Part shown: in pieces, positions 47,101 through 55,000 of the stretch
How the letters are laid out: every line of letters starts with the position of its first letter
Numbering within the stretch: position 1 is the stretch's first letter
IMG/VR virus record: IMGVR_UViG_3300044641_005853
Location: 1 to 64,000 of that record
DNA length: 64,000 nt
Reading direction: 5' to 3' (one strand)
DNA from: a virus
Translations under genes and position numbers: made by a program
The notes under the pieces: generated by a model
What the model saw: the letters and a program-made list of their open reading frames with translations, nothing else
Databases searched by the model: none
What the model was told of the DNA's origin: nothing

Positions 47101-50100
47101 GTTGGATCTTCAACTGGCATAAGCACAAATGGAACTATAATTTCTGGACCATCTATTCCATATAACACTCAAATAATTGGAATAGGAAGAACTTATAGTT
47201 ATTTTATTGGTAATGTAGTTTCTTCTGGATCTTCGATAATAACAGGAATTGGTAATACTACGTTATTAAAAGTTGGTTCTGGAATTTACTCTGGAAATAA
47301 TACTTCATTAGGAAATATAGTATCAATTGGAATTAATTCAATAACATCTTCTACTACCATAACTGGTGGAGATGATAGATTGTACTATTCCACTGATATT
47401 AATGTATCTCTTACTTTATCTAATGTTGCAACTGCCACAACTATTAGACAAAATTATGTTTCTGGAATAGTAACGGATATTTGTCCAGAAAAAGTTTATG
47501 CTATTAAATTGAGTAAAGATACTTTCAAATTAACTGGTACTTTGGGTGAGACTGGTGTTGGATTTACTTTCAGAAATATTGGATCTGGAAATATTCATAA
47601 ATTAGAAATGAAGAAAAAATTAGAAAAGTGCTTAATAACTGTAGATGGTGTAAACCAGTATCCATTAATTTATACTCCGTTAGAATTTTCAATTGTAAAT
47701 AATGGAGGATCTATAGGATCTGGTGTTAGTTTTATTTCACTATCAGGAATTTCTTCAATATCACCTAGGGATCTATTCAAGTTAGAAGATGAATTTTTGT
47801 ACATAGTTAATGTTGGATTGGCAACAGAAAATAATGGTCTTGGTCCAATAACTGGAATAGGAACAGTTCCAGTTATTGAAGTTAGACGTGGATGGGTTGG
47901 TACAGCAGCCACAAGTCATTCTGACGGTATATCAGGAAGAATTTACAAGGGATCTTACAATATTTCTGGTAATAAAATATGGTTTACAGAAGCTCCTGAC
48001 GGAAAGGGGAATAATGATAGATTAGACGCAAGTTCTCTATTTTTACCCAAATCTACATTTAATGGAAGAGTATATTTAAGACAAGATTATACAACTAATA
48101 AAATTTATGATGATATATCTACAGAATTTAATGGTATTGGAAGAACATTTACTATGAAAAAAGATGGGCAAACAACTTCAGGTATAGAACCTGGAAGTGG
48201 TTTAGTTTTCATCAATGATGTTTTCCAAACTCCAGATACTGAGAATAATGCAGGCAATAATTATACTTTTATAGAAACGACGGGAATAACAAGTATTACC
48301 TTTAGTTCAATTAGAAATTCAACTCCTCCTTATGATATTTTAGTTTCCGATTATGATGTAAATCAAAATCAACTTCCAAGAGGTGGAATTATTGTTTCTC
48401 TTGGATCAACTGGAGGACTAGGATATGCTCCTCTTGTTGGTGCTTATGTTACTGCTATATTGAATTCTGGATCAATTGTTTCTATTGGAATAGGAACTTC
48501 TGGATCCTTTGGATCTGGATATAGAGGAAACGTATCCATAGGAGTTACAGATTCAACAGGAAATGGAGCAAATGTAACAGCTTCCGTTGGTGCAGGAGGA
48601 ACTTTAATCTTTAATGTTGTTTCCGGTGGAAATGGATATTCAAGTCCTCAATTTATTGTTGATGATCCTTCTTATGTGGATTTACCTGTTATTGGAGTAT
48701 CTAGAGTATCAACTGGAAATACAACTAGTACTGGAATAGGATTATCAATGACAATTGATATTGGTCCTAGTAATACTGTAGGAATAGGAACTAGTTATTT
48801 TGAGGTTAAGTCCTTTAAAGTTTCAAAACCAGGATATTCCTTTAGACTTGGAGATGTTTTTGAAGTTGTTGGATTAGTAACAGATTCTAGATTGAATTCT
48901 CCAATAGAACCTCTAAGATTTACTGTAACAGATGTGTTTACTGATTCTTTTGCTTCTTGGAAAATGGGTGAATTTGATTATATTGACAACATTAAAAATT
49001 TACAAGATGGATCTAGAACTAGATTCCCACTTTTTAGAAATAATCAACTATTAAGTTTTGAAAAAAATAGATTAGATATTGAGTCATCTCAAATAGATTT
49101 TGATACTGTATTATTAATTTTTATAAATGGAGTAATGCAAGAACCAAAAGTATCCTATACTTTTGATGGGGGAACAACCTTTAGATTTAAAGAACCACCA
49201 AAAGAAGAAGATAATGTAGCTATTTTCTTCTACAGAGGAACTAGAGGAGTAGATAGTGATGTTATTAATGTAAATGAAACTATAAAAGTAGGTGATACTC
49301 TTAAAATAAACAAAAATAATGATATTCTAGGTACAATACCACAAGAAGAACGTATTGTATCATTAATACAATCAGCTGATGTGGTTGAAACCGGGATTTA
49401 TCTTGGTGACGGTATCGATGAAAACAATTTTAAACCAGTTGATTGGTCAAAACAAAAAAGAGATTTAATCATAAGTGAAAATTTTGAATATAAATCTAGA
49501 GATTCCTTGGAAACAATGGTATTTCCAAGTGCAAAAGTAATAAAAGATTTAATCACAACAGATATTAGTATTTTTGTTGATGACGCAACATTATTTAATT
49601 ATGAAGAAAATGAATCTACGGTAGAAATACAAAAGTTTTCTGCTATAGTTTTACCTCATTCTAATTTTTCAGAAGGTAAAGTTACTGCTACTGTTAACAG
49701 CAACACAATGATTAATTCTCTGTCAATTGAAGACGCTGGAAGTGGGTATACTGGTAATACAGTTACACTAAAATTCGCTAATCCAAAAAGAATTGGAGTT
49801 GGAATAGGAACTACAGCAACTGCTACAGTAACAGTGTCAGCAGCTGGAACTTTAACAACTCCAATAACTATAATAAATCCTGGATTTGGATATACTTTTG
49901 CACCTTCAATTATTATACCTTCACCCCCAACAATTAGTGAAGTAATTGAAAATGTTCAATTTGTTGAGGGATTTGCGGGAATTATAACTGGAATTACAAC
50001 TAGTGTTGGTACAAACGGAAATCCATTAGCTATTAATTTTCAAGTAAAATTTGATCCTGATAGTGTTACTAGTAGTTTATTAGTTGGATATCCAATAATT

Positions 50101-50484
50101 GTTTTTGATACTACAGTTGGAAATGGAATTACTTCCATAGACAATAATAATTCAAGTGTGGTTGGAATTGGAACAACTTTTGTAGATAATATCTACTACG
50201 TTCATAATATTTCAGTAAACAATTTGGAGGGGGTAATTACAAGTAATATTTTATCAACTACAAATCATGTTGGAATAAGTACATTTAGTACAAATAATGT
50301 TGGTAGATTTTCTTGGGGAAGACTAAGTGGATTTACTAGATCTTCTACAGATCCAATTTCAATTGGTATTACTGGATATACTATCAATTCCGGACTAACA
50401 ACTTTTCCAACAATACAAAGAAGAAAGTATGGATTGAGAGACAATGGATCTTTAATAAAAGAATTTCCTAAAGATACTATATGA
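38101..50484 (+). CDS. Giant baseplate/tail structural protein in gp7 position, 4127 aa
   Basis: An uninterrupted frame of 12.4 kb. Residues 1-260 are non-repetitive (KIQQIVENQLPEFALTESPK; FYKKIKTLLAPGFENLDFVP). A YHYH-like domain sits near 1235-1330 (GWAYDGNPIYGPFGFSDPND to HNGRFAKTPEFPQGIYAYYV). Much of the rest is repeated beta modules: glycine types such as INPGFGYTFAPSI and ISGGFGYRSLPAF; a DDEIITYTGI...CVRGFS type; and an HNLKTGDKILY...L type. T4 gp7 is 1032 aa, so a direct gp7 equivalence is inferred from gene order only. Likely a long wedge or fibre-like part of the tail. Continuous codon style argues against misassembly. Confidence 0.75.
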   Translation: MITTGFDTRVKIQQIVENQLPEFALTESPKLSEFLKQYYVSQEYQGGPVDIIENLDQYINLNNLTPDVLSGITSVRTNISSTDKTIFVNTTKGFPKEYGLLKIDDEIITYTGITTNSFTGCVRGFSAISSYKDSLNPNELVFSSTNSESHKVNTKIENLSALFLKEFYKKIKTLLAPGFENLDFVPDLNVNNFIKQIKTFYQSKGTDESFRILFNVLYGVNPKVINLEDFLIKPSSSEFIRREILVTERISGDPNKLVGQTINRYDDSASGPVSEVELITRNNKVYYKIQLFAGYNDKTAIEGQFNITGKTKVIDSVSIGSSSITVDSTIGFPESGVLYCGDNVITYSDKSINQFFGCSGITETIGSADEIRSNDTIYGYENGDLNKKVELRVTGVLSDLEGKEDAFLFSKGDTIQIKSIGEKIKNPTGSKTYKEEVFNSWIYNTSSRYEIESFSNNTIDLFEIPDKSSLKIGDIVDILDRNSEGIILSSATVLSINLKRVILNLSITGINLTRELSLRRKLRYAFSSGVPLKYSNITSNIQNTYIEENNYIGVAANSLPDYSIGINYLRSSINITPSSNLTNIFQGYDEGDLTYSIISFSENVSFIDGDAVVYSGSKNPLNNLTFGRTYYVQVLVDGTSKNKIRLYNSRSFIGTNNYIKFELIEDYSGTHTFTLEYQYGKVIEPKKHFIKLPLQQNIESGTNISTPVGSTGILINGVDIVNYKSNDKIYFGPLQELKIYNSGTDYDVINPPKISISSPGVGIGSTAYADAVISGSIKEVIVDPNEVDLVRVVSINVLGGNGTGSVLEPVLEKTFREIEFNGQVSTLGGGISIDNDTITFLKSHNLKTGTPIVYSNNGNNSIGIGSFGGSNTNQNLYLLNGETYYPEIINTRAIKLYQTISDLNTGINTVGFTTINTGGTHKFRLLEGKTVLKEVKVINEGIGYENRSLKVNYSGISTINHTITFFNHNFKDGDLVEYQSTETPISGLSTEKQYYILKVDNNSFRVSDAGYVGVGAAKTDYLRKKYVKFESIGSGYQIFSYPKIKLSLNVEYAGFIGTITATPVVRGKLTDCYLYDSGSQYGSKILNFHKKPKVSVVNGTNAQIKPIVSKGKIIGVELQNGGKGYYSVPDLVIKGNGIGAKLRAVISNGSIVKVIIINQGINYDKKNTSIVVISAGRNAIIDSFVKPLSVNNFSRFSNEMLQEFNNNLSYGIVGYSSITQGNSFIDPDPDTNHSRIIGWAYDGNPIYGPFGFSDPNDNNSQIKRLETGYILDVNSVNSRPSVNEFEGGFFVEDYRFNNGGDLDIHNGRFAKTPEFPQGIYAYYVGLTTDFTTNTLVPKFPYFIGNSYRSSLENTSILDQSFDFNSTKLVRNTFPYRLNESNSGNDFIDEANDTTNQISIVNSTTTGKIEEIEIKNSGENYKVNENITFDTSRSGGGGSSAIVKSIKGKEIYDLQTTYQKYENVVFSWLDENNVLVTVKPYHNLINGDNVEVSGLSTYIKNLNGFKIVGVSSIVTSLASSISQNATSGIITDIKLSSPIPQLSIGSTIGVGTETFSVLNIFNPENVLRVRRGVSAGHSEGSMVTHYSNTFEVTTKTPYFNSKVNDIVYFNPNISVGLGTEIGKNTTVTFPIGNSNKIISVPNQNIYVPNHPFKDNQRVLLSIPSSSTALVVKNTPSSSTFSLPLSGSSQYVYIINKSKDFIGIVTQVGLTSSTNGLYFTNNGSDNYQYKLESDFSQITGTIKKVETKVSLSTYHSLSYGDNIQLTVKPNTSVGIGTSLSVKLKYNQVYDKLLVNPIGFTSTVVNINTNSFEISQHNLKTGDKILYTSQDLVCSGLSSGGYFVLRNNDNSISLCDTYVDSISNPPNIVSIASTGGSKQEIALINPQITFFRNNNLIFDTTDSSLLNCDLKVFYDKTLSNQFISIGKTETFLIEKTGIIGIGTILSESNIKLSYNDEIPTKLYYSIEKNGTLISQDNEVNNYSEILYDNSFYNGSYNVYGIGSTTFNITLKNIPEKLSYLKSECFDLSYTTNSNSDVGPIDKISIISGGFGYRSLPAFTGISTLSSGKNAIIKSKSTSIGKINDLRIINEGFEYSSDKTLRPKAEVPKVLQLNNTDKITSVSVLDGGRNFLSAPILEIVNNYTRKKVNSGLLKPVVKSSSVVSVEVIEEPLGLQSVDHTIFTINNSNGVQVSRILSYTNGIVECELLTPAIDGFLTPPFESGDNIFVEGLRKQTFTNEIGISSSPGNGFNSQDHGYNFFKVIEFINSNPAVLKYSISDFTNNAGVPVEIQNTFNSIVNQKNYPIFKITTVLGEFYENEKLLVNGNETDLIVKSKNYDIIKVTGDYPISAEDTIYGQFSGNAATVSSINLFERYFNVDYSNKRNFDWKNDIGKLNNETQVIQNSDYYQSLSYTIKSPISYEESKDPVSRIVHPVGMKNFADMDIFSNSNVSIAATQNLLQVLDFISEERVDTIRNFDLVVDYEPSENYSNYIKFRSKKLADYIECRSNRVLQIDDISGRFSSQEFNRDDFVEAFEYPITDFYSKFLVQVHDEDKTSYQISEIVILNNFDNTFTLNKSDLYTLEKLGDFTGDFGDPGDPVLRFTPADPYTTNYNIKIFRESFSPNPFNIGVGFTEIGFVRLSSKTERLTPLTGIKTDVFRALSSSYNTIYSNIFVMNEDTYDMNYFEVVGFYDGENSYISEFYFDTYPSIGGLSQGFIGTFGLSVESGIIKLGFTKNNSVSNALIKAKVVGFGSTSAGIGTYTFLVDDQLEGSEKTSRLESKYYNGSGITTFISYNSEIESSVKSLVKIGIGTTVTSLQQVLVVSDLNRVNIQQYPFVSVGSTSGIGTFGAVLDGSIVKVSFYPDLKYATSQYTIQTFNNFMYYEIDEFNIPEDLTYGTAKESFNISFYGSLNEFGKDRLDFDLNYERIPIFEKTFNPKNSNVLNLETGVFTINNHFFQTGEELIYTPTSTLTGVPAQSVGIGSTLVSGVSVIGDMIVGFATITGVGSSTGISTNGTIISGPSIPYNTQIIGIGRTYSYFIGNVVSSGSSIITGIGNTTLLKVGSGIYSGNNTSLGNIVSIGINSITSSTTITGGDDRLYYSTDINVSLTLSNVATATTIRQNYVSGIVTDICPEKVYAIKLSKDTFKLTGTLGETGVGFTFRNIGSGNIHKLEMKKKLEKCLITVDGVNQYPLIYTPLEFSIVNNGGSIGSGVSFISLSGISSISPRDLFKLEDEFLYIVNVGLATENNGLGPITGIGTVPVIEVRRGWVGTAATSHSDGISGRIYKGSYNISGNKIWFTEAPDGKGNNDRLDASSLFLPKSTFNGRVYLRQDYTTNKIYDDISTEFNGIGRTFTMKKDGQTTSGIEPGSGLVFINDVFQTPDTENNAGNNYTFIETTGITSITFSSIRNSTPPYDILVSDYDVNQNQLPRGGIIVSLGSTGGLGYAPLVGAYVTAILNSGSIVSIGIGTSGSFGSGYRGNVSIGVTDSTGNGANVTASVGAGGTLIFNVVSGGNGYSSPQFIVDDPSYVDLPVIGVSRVSTGNTTSTGIGLSMTIDIGPSNTVGIGTSYFEVKSFKVSKPGYSFRLGDVFEVVGLVTDSRLNSPIEPLRFTVTDVFTDSFASWKMGEFDYIDNIKNLQDGSRTRFPLFRNNQLLSFEKNRLDIESSQIDFDTVLLIFINGVMQEPKVSYTFDGGTTFRFKEPPKEEDNVAIFFYRGTRGVDSDVINVNETIKVGDTLKINKNNDILGTIPQEERIVSLIQSADVVETGIYLGDGIDENNFKPVDWSKQKRDLIISENFEYKSRDSLETMVFPSAKVIKDLITTDISIFVDDATLFNYEENESTVEIQKFSAIVLPHSNFSEGKVTATVNSNTMINSLSIEDAGSGYTGNTVTLKFANPKRIGVGIGTTATATVTVSAAGTLTTPITIINPGFGYTFAPSIIIPSPPTISEVIENVQFVEGFAGIITGITTSVGTNGNPLAINFQVKFDPDSVTSSLLVGYPIIVFDTTVGNGITSIDNNNSSVVGIGTTFVDNIYYVHNISVNNLEGVITSNILSTTNHVGISTFSTNNVGRFSWGRLSGFTRSSTDPISIGITGYTINSGLTTFPTIQRRKYGLRDNGSLIKEFPKDTI

Positions 50485-50491
50485 TATTGAG

Positions 50492-50499
50492 TATAAATA
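50492..50499 (+). promoter_or_regulatory. Late promoter TATAAATA before gp8
   Basis: Consensus T4 late box 23 nt before ATG 50523 in the 38-nt gap after the giant gene. Confidence 0.75.
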
Positions 50500-50522
50500 T
50501 AGAAAAAAGCTAACAATATAAA

Positions 50523-52079
50523 ATGTCGGCAATTGTAACAGACCAATTTAGAATTTTAAATGCTAGTAATTTTGTAGAATCTGTACAAAATCCTAATAAC
50601 TCTTATTATGTATTTTTAAGTTTACCTAACCCAACAGCTGTAGGATTTGGTAGATCTGATGAATGGAACGATAATGTACCTAATCCTACTGATAATCAAG
50701 ATTATTTAAGTCACACAAAAGATACTATTATATTTGGTAAAAAAGTATCGCCAAATGATATTAGAAGATTGATAAGAAGAGTTGATTGGAAACAAGGTAC
50801 AATTTATGAAATGTATAGACATGACTACAGTATCACAAATACTTCACCTCAAACTAATTCTACAAGATTATATGATTCAAATTATTATGTAATTAATAGT
50901 GATTATAGGGTTTATCTTTGCATTAGTAATGGTTCTAGCGCAGCAAATACTTTGGGGAATTTTTCTCAAGATGAACCCACTTTTATTGATTTGGAACCTT
51001 CTAGAGCAGGAGAAAGTGGAGATGGTTATGTGTGGAAATATCTTTTTACAGTTTCTCCTAGTGATATAATAAAATTTGATTCTATTGAATATATTCCGGT
51101 TCCAAATGATTGGTTAACAACTAATGATTCTCAAATACAAGCAATAAGAGAAAATGGCAATTCTGATGTAAATGAAAATCAAATAAAAACAGTTTATATT
51201 GCAAATCAAGGGTCTGGATATAATACTACTGACGCGGAATTGGATATTATTGGTGATGGAAGTGGTGCAAAAGTTATTGTTGACGTTGTTGGTGGAAAGA
51301 TAACAAATACAACAGTATCATCTGGTGGAAAAGGTTATTCTTATGGTAGAGTCGATTTGTCCTCTATTAATTCGGGTGCAACTTCTTTTGCAAAATTAAT
51401 TCCCATTATTCCTCCAGAAAAAGGACATGGTAGTGATATATACACTGAATTGGGCACTGATAGAGTTTTAGTTTATGCTCGTTTTGATGATTCAACTAAA
51501 GATTTTCCAATAGATACAAAATTCTCTCAAATTGGAATAATTAAAAATCCTTGTCGTGTTGGATCTTCTTCATCAATATTTTTAGAAAATCAATTTTCTG
51601 GATTGTATTCTCTCAAAATGTCAACCGTGTCTAATCCAGAAGACGCGATACCTGGTAATAAAATATATCAAACTATAAGTGGTGTTGGAACTGCTGTTGG
51701 ATATATAGCTTCATATGATACAGAAACAAAAGTTTTAAAGTATTTTACTGATAGATCTCTTTTTTATAATGCTACTTCGTATGATCAAAAAGATTCTAGA
51801 ATAGTCTCTATTGAGGCAACTAAGATAAACTTTTCATCTTCTGCCGGAACTATAGTATCCGATAATAATTTTAGTGGATCTATTGATTCTTCTTTTACCG
51901 GAATTACAACTACAGTATCGTTAACTAGAAGAGTAAATTTAGCAACTAATTTTACAAATGGAATATCTTTTCCGGAGATAAATAAATCAACAGGACAAAT
52001 TATCTATATTGATAATAGGCCCGTAGTCTCTAGGAACCCAAGACAAAAAGAAGATATTAAAATCATCCTGGAATTCTAA
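50523..52079 (+). CDS. 8: Baseplate wedge subunit gp8
   Basis: 518 residues against 334 in T4. Residues 1-200 carry the gp8 pattern: NPNNSYYVFLSLPNPTAVGF, IRRLIRRVDWKQGTIYEMYR, YYVINSDYRVYLCISNG and GYVWKYLFTVSPSDIIKFDS. Extra length includes a glycine module (IANQGSGYNTTDAEL; SSGGKGYSYGRVDL) at about 225-285 and shared-style beta stretches after it. gp8 dimers connect wedge arms. Confidence 0.85.
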   Translation: MSAIVTDQFRILNASNFVESVQNPNNSYYVFLSLPNPTAVGFGRSDEWNDNVPNPTDNQDYLSHTKDTIIFGKKVSPNDIRRLIRRVDWKQGTIYEMYRHDYSITNTSPQTNSTRLYDSNYYVINSDYRVYLCISNGSSAANTLGNFSQDEPTFIDLEPSRAGESGDGYVWKYLFTVSPSDIIKFDSIEYIPVPNDWLTTNDSQIQAIRENGNSDVNENQIKTVYIANQGSGYNTTDAELDIIGDGSGAKVIVDVVGGKITNTTVSSGGKGYSYGRVDLSSINSGATSFAKLIPIIPPEKGHGSDIYTELGTDRVLVYARFDDSTKDFPIDTKFSQIGIIKNPCRVGSSSSIFLENQFSGLYSLKMSTVSNPEDAIPGNKIYQTISGVGTAVGYIASYDTETKVLKYFTDRSLFYNATSYDQKDSRIVSIEATKINFSSSAGTIVSDNNFSGSIDSSFTGITTTVSLTRRVNLATNFTNGISFPEINKSTGQIIYIDNRPVVSRNPRQKEDIKIILEF

Positions 52080-52081
52080 AA

Positions 52082-55000
52082 ATGACCCAAAAAACAAACT
52101 TAAACGTTTCACCATATTATGACGATTTTGATGAAAATAAAAATTATTATCGAGTTCTTTTTAAACCAGGATTTCCAATTCAGTCAAGAGAACTGACCAC
52201 ATTACAGTCTTTACTTCAAGACCAGATTTCTTCTTTTGCAGACCATATTTTTAAAGATGGGTCAGTTGTTATACCAGGAAATATTTCTTATGACTCAGAA
52301 TATTATGCTGTTAAGCTTAATTCTAAACATTTAGGATTAGACTTGGGATTATATATTAATGAACTAGTAGGAAAAAAAATATCTGGTCAAAGTTCTGGTA
52401 TAACTGCAATTGTTAAAAATATTTTATTAAGTACAGAATCAGAGCAAGGATATTACACATTATATGTTAAATATTTAACTTCAAATTCTTCATTTGAGAT
52501 TGGATCATTTTTAGACGGTGAAACTTTAATAACTCAGGAAACATTTAATTATGGAAATACAAGCATTGTTTCTGGTCAAACAATAGCAAGTTTAATTAGT
52601 TCCAATGCAACCTCTACTGGATCTGCAGTTTCAATTTCAAAGGGTGTTTATTATATAAGAGGAACTTTTGTAAATATAAATGATCATACATTAATTTTAG
52701 ATCAATATACTAATGTACCTTCATATAGGATTGGATTAGAAGTAATTGAAGAAATAGTAGATTCTCAATCTGATAATAGTTTGTATGATAACGCAAGAGG
52801 ATTTGCTAACTTTTCAGCCCCAGGATCAGATAGACTAAAAATATCTGCTATTTTAAATAAAAAATCTTTAACTGATTATGAAGATAGAGACTTTGTTGAA
52901 ATTTTAAGAGTTAGTAATGGCGAAGTTAAAAAAATACAAGATACCAACACATATTCTTTAGTAAAGGAATACATATCCAAAAGAACTTATGAAGAATCTG
53001 GAGATTATTCTTTAATTCCTTTTGATATTGAAATTAATGACTCTCTAAATGACAGAGTTTCTTCAAGTGGATTATTTTTTAGTAATCAGAAAACTGAGCA
53101 AGGAAATACTCCAGATGATAATTTACTGTGCGTTAAAGTTTCCCCAGGGAAAGCTTATGTAAAAGGATTTGATATTGATAAATCAGGGACTTCTATTATT
53201 GACGTTGAAAAACCAAGAGATACTGAATTTGTAAGATCTTTTGGAATTCCTTTTGAAATGGGAAATTTACTTAAAGTGAATAATGTATCTGGATCGCCAT
53301 TAGTAGGATTAGATAATAATTATTATGTCAATTTACAAAATCAAAGAAAATCATCGACTACTGTTGGTTCTGGCACAACAATAGGAAACGCTAGAATTTA
53401 TTCCTTTTCACTTTCAGATTCTCCATATTCAAATGAATCTACAGAATGGAATTTATATTTATTTGATATACAAACTTATTCAGTACTAACTCTTAATCAA
53501 ACTGTAAGTTCAACAGATTCTCCAGAAACTTCATATATTAAGGGTCTAAGTAGTGGTGCTTCTGGATATGTTGTAGGTTCTCCTAACGGATTTGAATTAA
53601 CAATTAGTCAGACATCTGGATCATTTTCAGTTGGAGAACAAATATCAATTAATGGAAGTATTTTACCTTCAAGAACTGTTTCTAAGGTTGTAGCATATTC
53701 GGCGCAAGATATTAAATCAGTATATCAAAATAAAAATATCACCGGTCTAAGTACATCATTTGTAGCAGACACTGTATTACAAAGAAAAATTGGTTCTAAT
53801 TTCAATATAACCGATCAAATTCAAATATCTGCTTCTGGAATAGGATCATGTGCAGGTAGAAATTTTGTTGGAGTAAAGAGTGACACTATACTAAGATATC
53901 AAAGAGTTGGATTTTTAACAGAGACTTATAATAGAGTTGTATCAGTTTCTTCTGACGGTTTATATTTAACTCTTGCTGGTGTAAGCACGGTAAATAAAGT
54001 TTGTGACGGAGGTTTGCCAACTTCAATAACTAATGCACCTTTTTCATTTGGTGATCCAACTATTTTAGAACCAGAAAAATCTTCATTGTATGCACCTTTA
54101 GGTAATAAAAATATTTCTGATGTTAATTTATCTAATGCAAATATAAAACTTACTAAACAAATAACAGGAAAATCTACAACTAGTTTAGGATTTTTAAATT
54201 TAAATATTTCAGATGTTGGTCTTAGTAGTGCATTTTACGAATCATACGATTCAGAAAGATACTCAATTTTTTATGAAGACGGATCTGTAGAAAAATTAAA
54301 TAGTAGTAATATAACCTTAGACGGTGGTTCGACATTATTAGCAATTTCTGGATTAAAACCAAGTCAAAATAATTTAATAATTAATACTACGGTTCAAAAA
54401 AATTCTATTAGTAGCAAACAAAAAATATATATTAGAAGTGAAAAAATAGAAGTAGATAAAATATCAACAGGAATTTCTACTTCAATTTCCGGGTTAAGTA
54501 CTAGTAAATATTATGGGTTAAGAGTTGATGATAAAGAAATATCTTTAAATATACCAGATGTAGTTAAAGTAATTGCTGTTTATGAATCCTTAAATAGTTC
54601 ATCTCCAATATTAGATAAATTATCTTTTAGTAGTGGATTAAATTTAGACAGTGCTTCTATTCTTGGAGAAAAAATTATTGGATCTACAAGTGGTGCAGTT
54701 GGGCAAATTGTTACTAGATATTCTTCAACCGAAGTTGAATTTGTTTATTTAAATACTAACAAATTTATTATTGGGGAGACAGTTAACTTCCAAGAATCAA
54801 ATATTTCTGGATCTATACAGTTTGTTAGTATCGGAAATTATTTAGATAGAACTCAAGATTATACTATTGATAAGGGGCAGAGAAATCAATATTATGATTA
54901 TTCCAGAATAATTAGAAAAAATGATTTTAATATTCCATCTAGAAAATTATTAATAATTTATGATTACTATGATGTTCCAACAAATGATTCTGGTGATGTT

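Noticed and set aside
38101-50484. Giant gene as an assembly artefact or fused neighbours
   Set aside because: Codon style and repeat type are continuous, no internal start with a promoter stands out, and similar very large proteins are known at this position in cyanophages.
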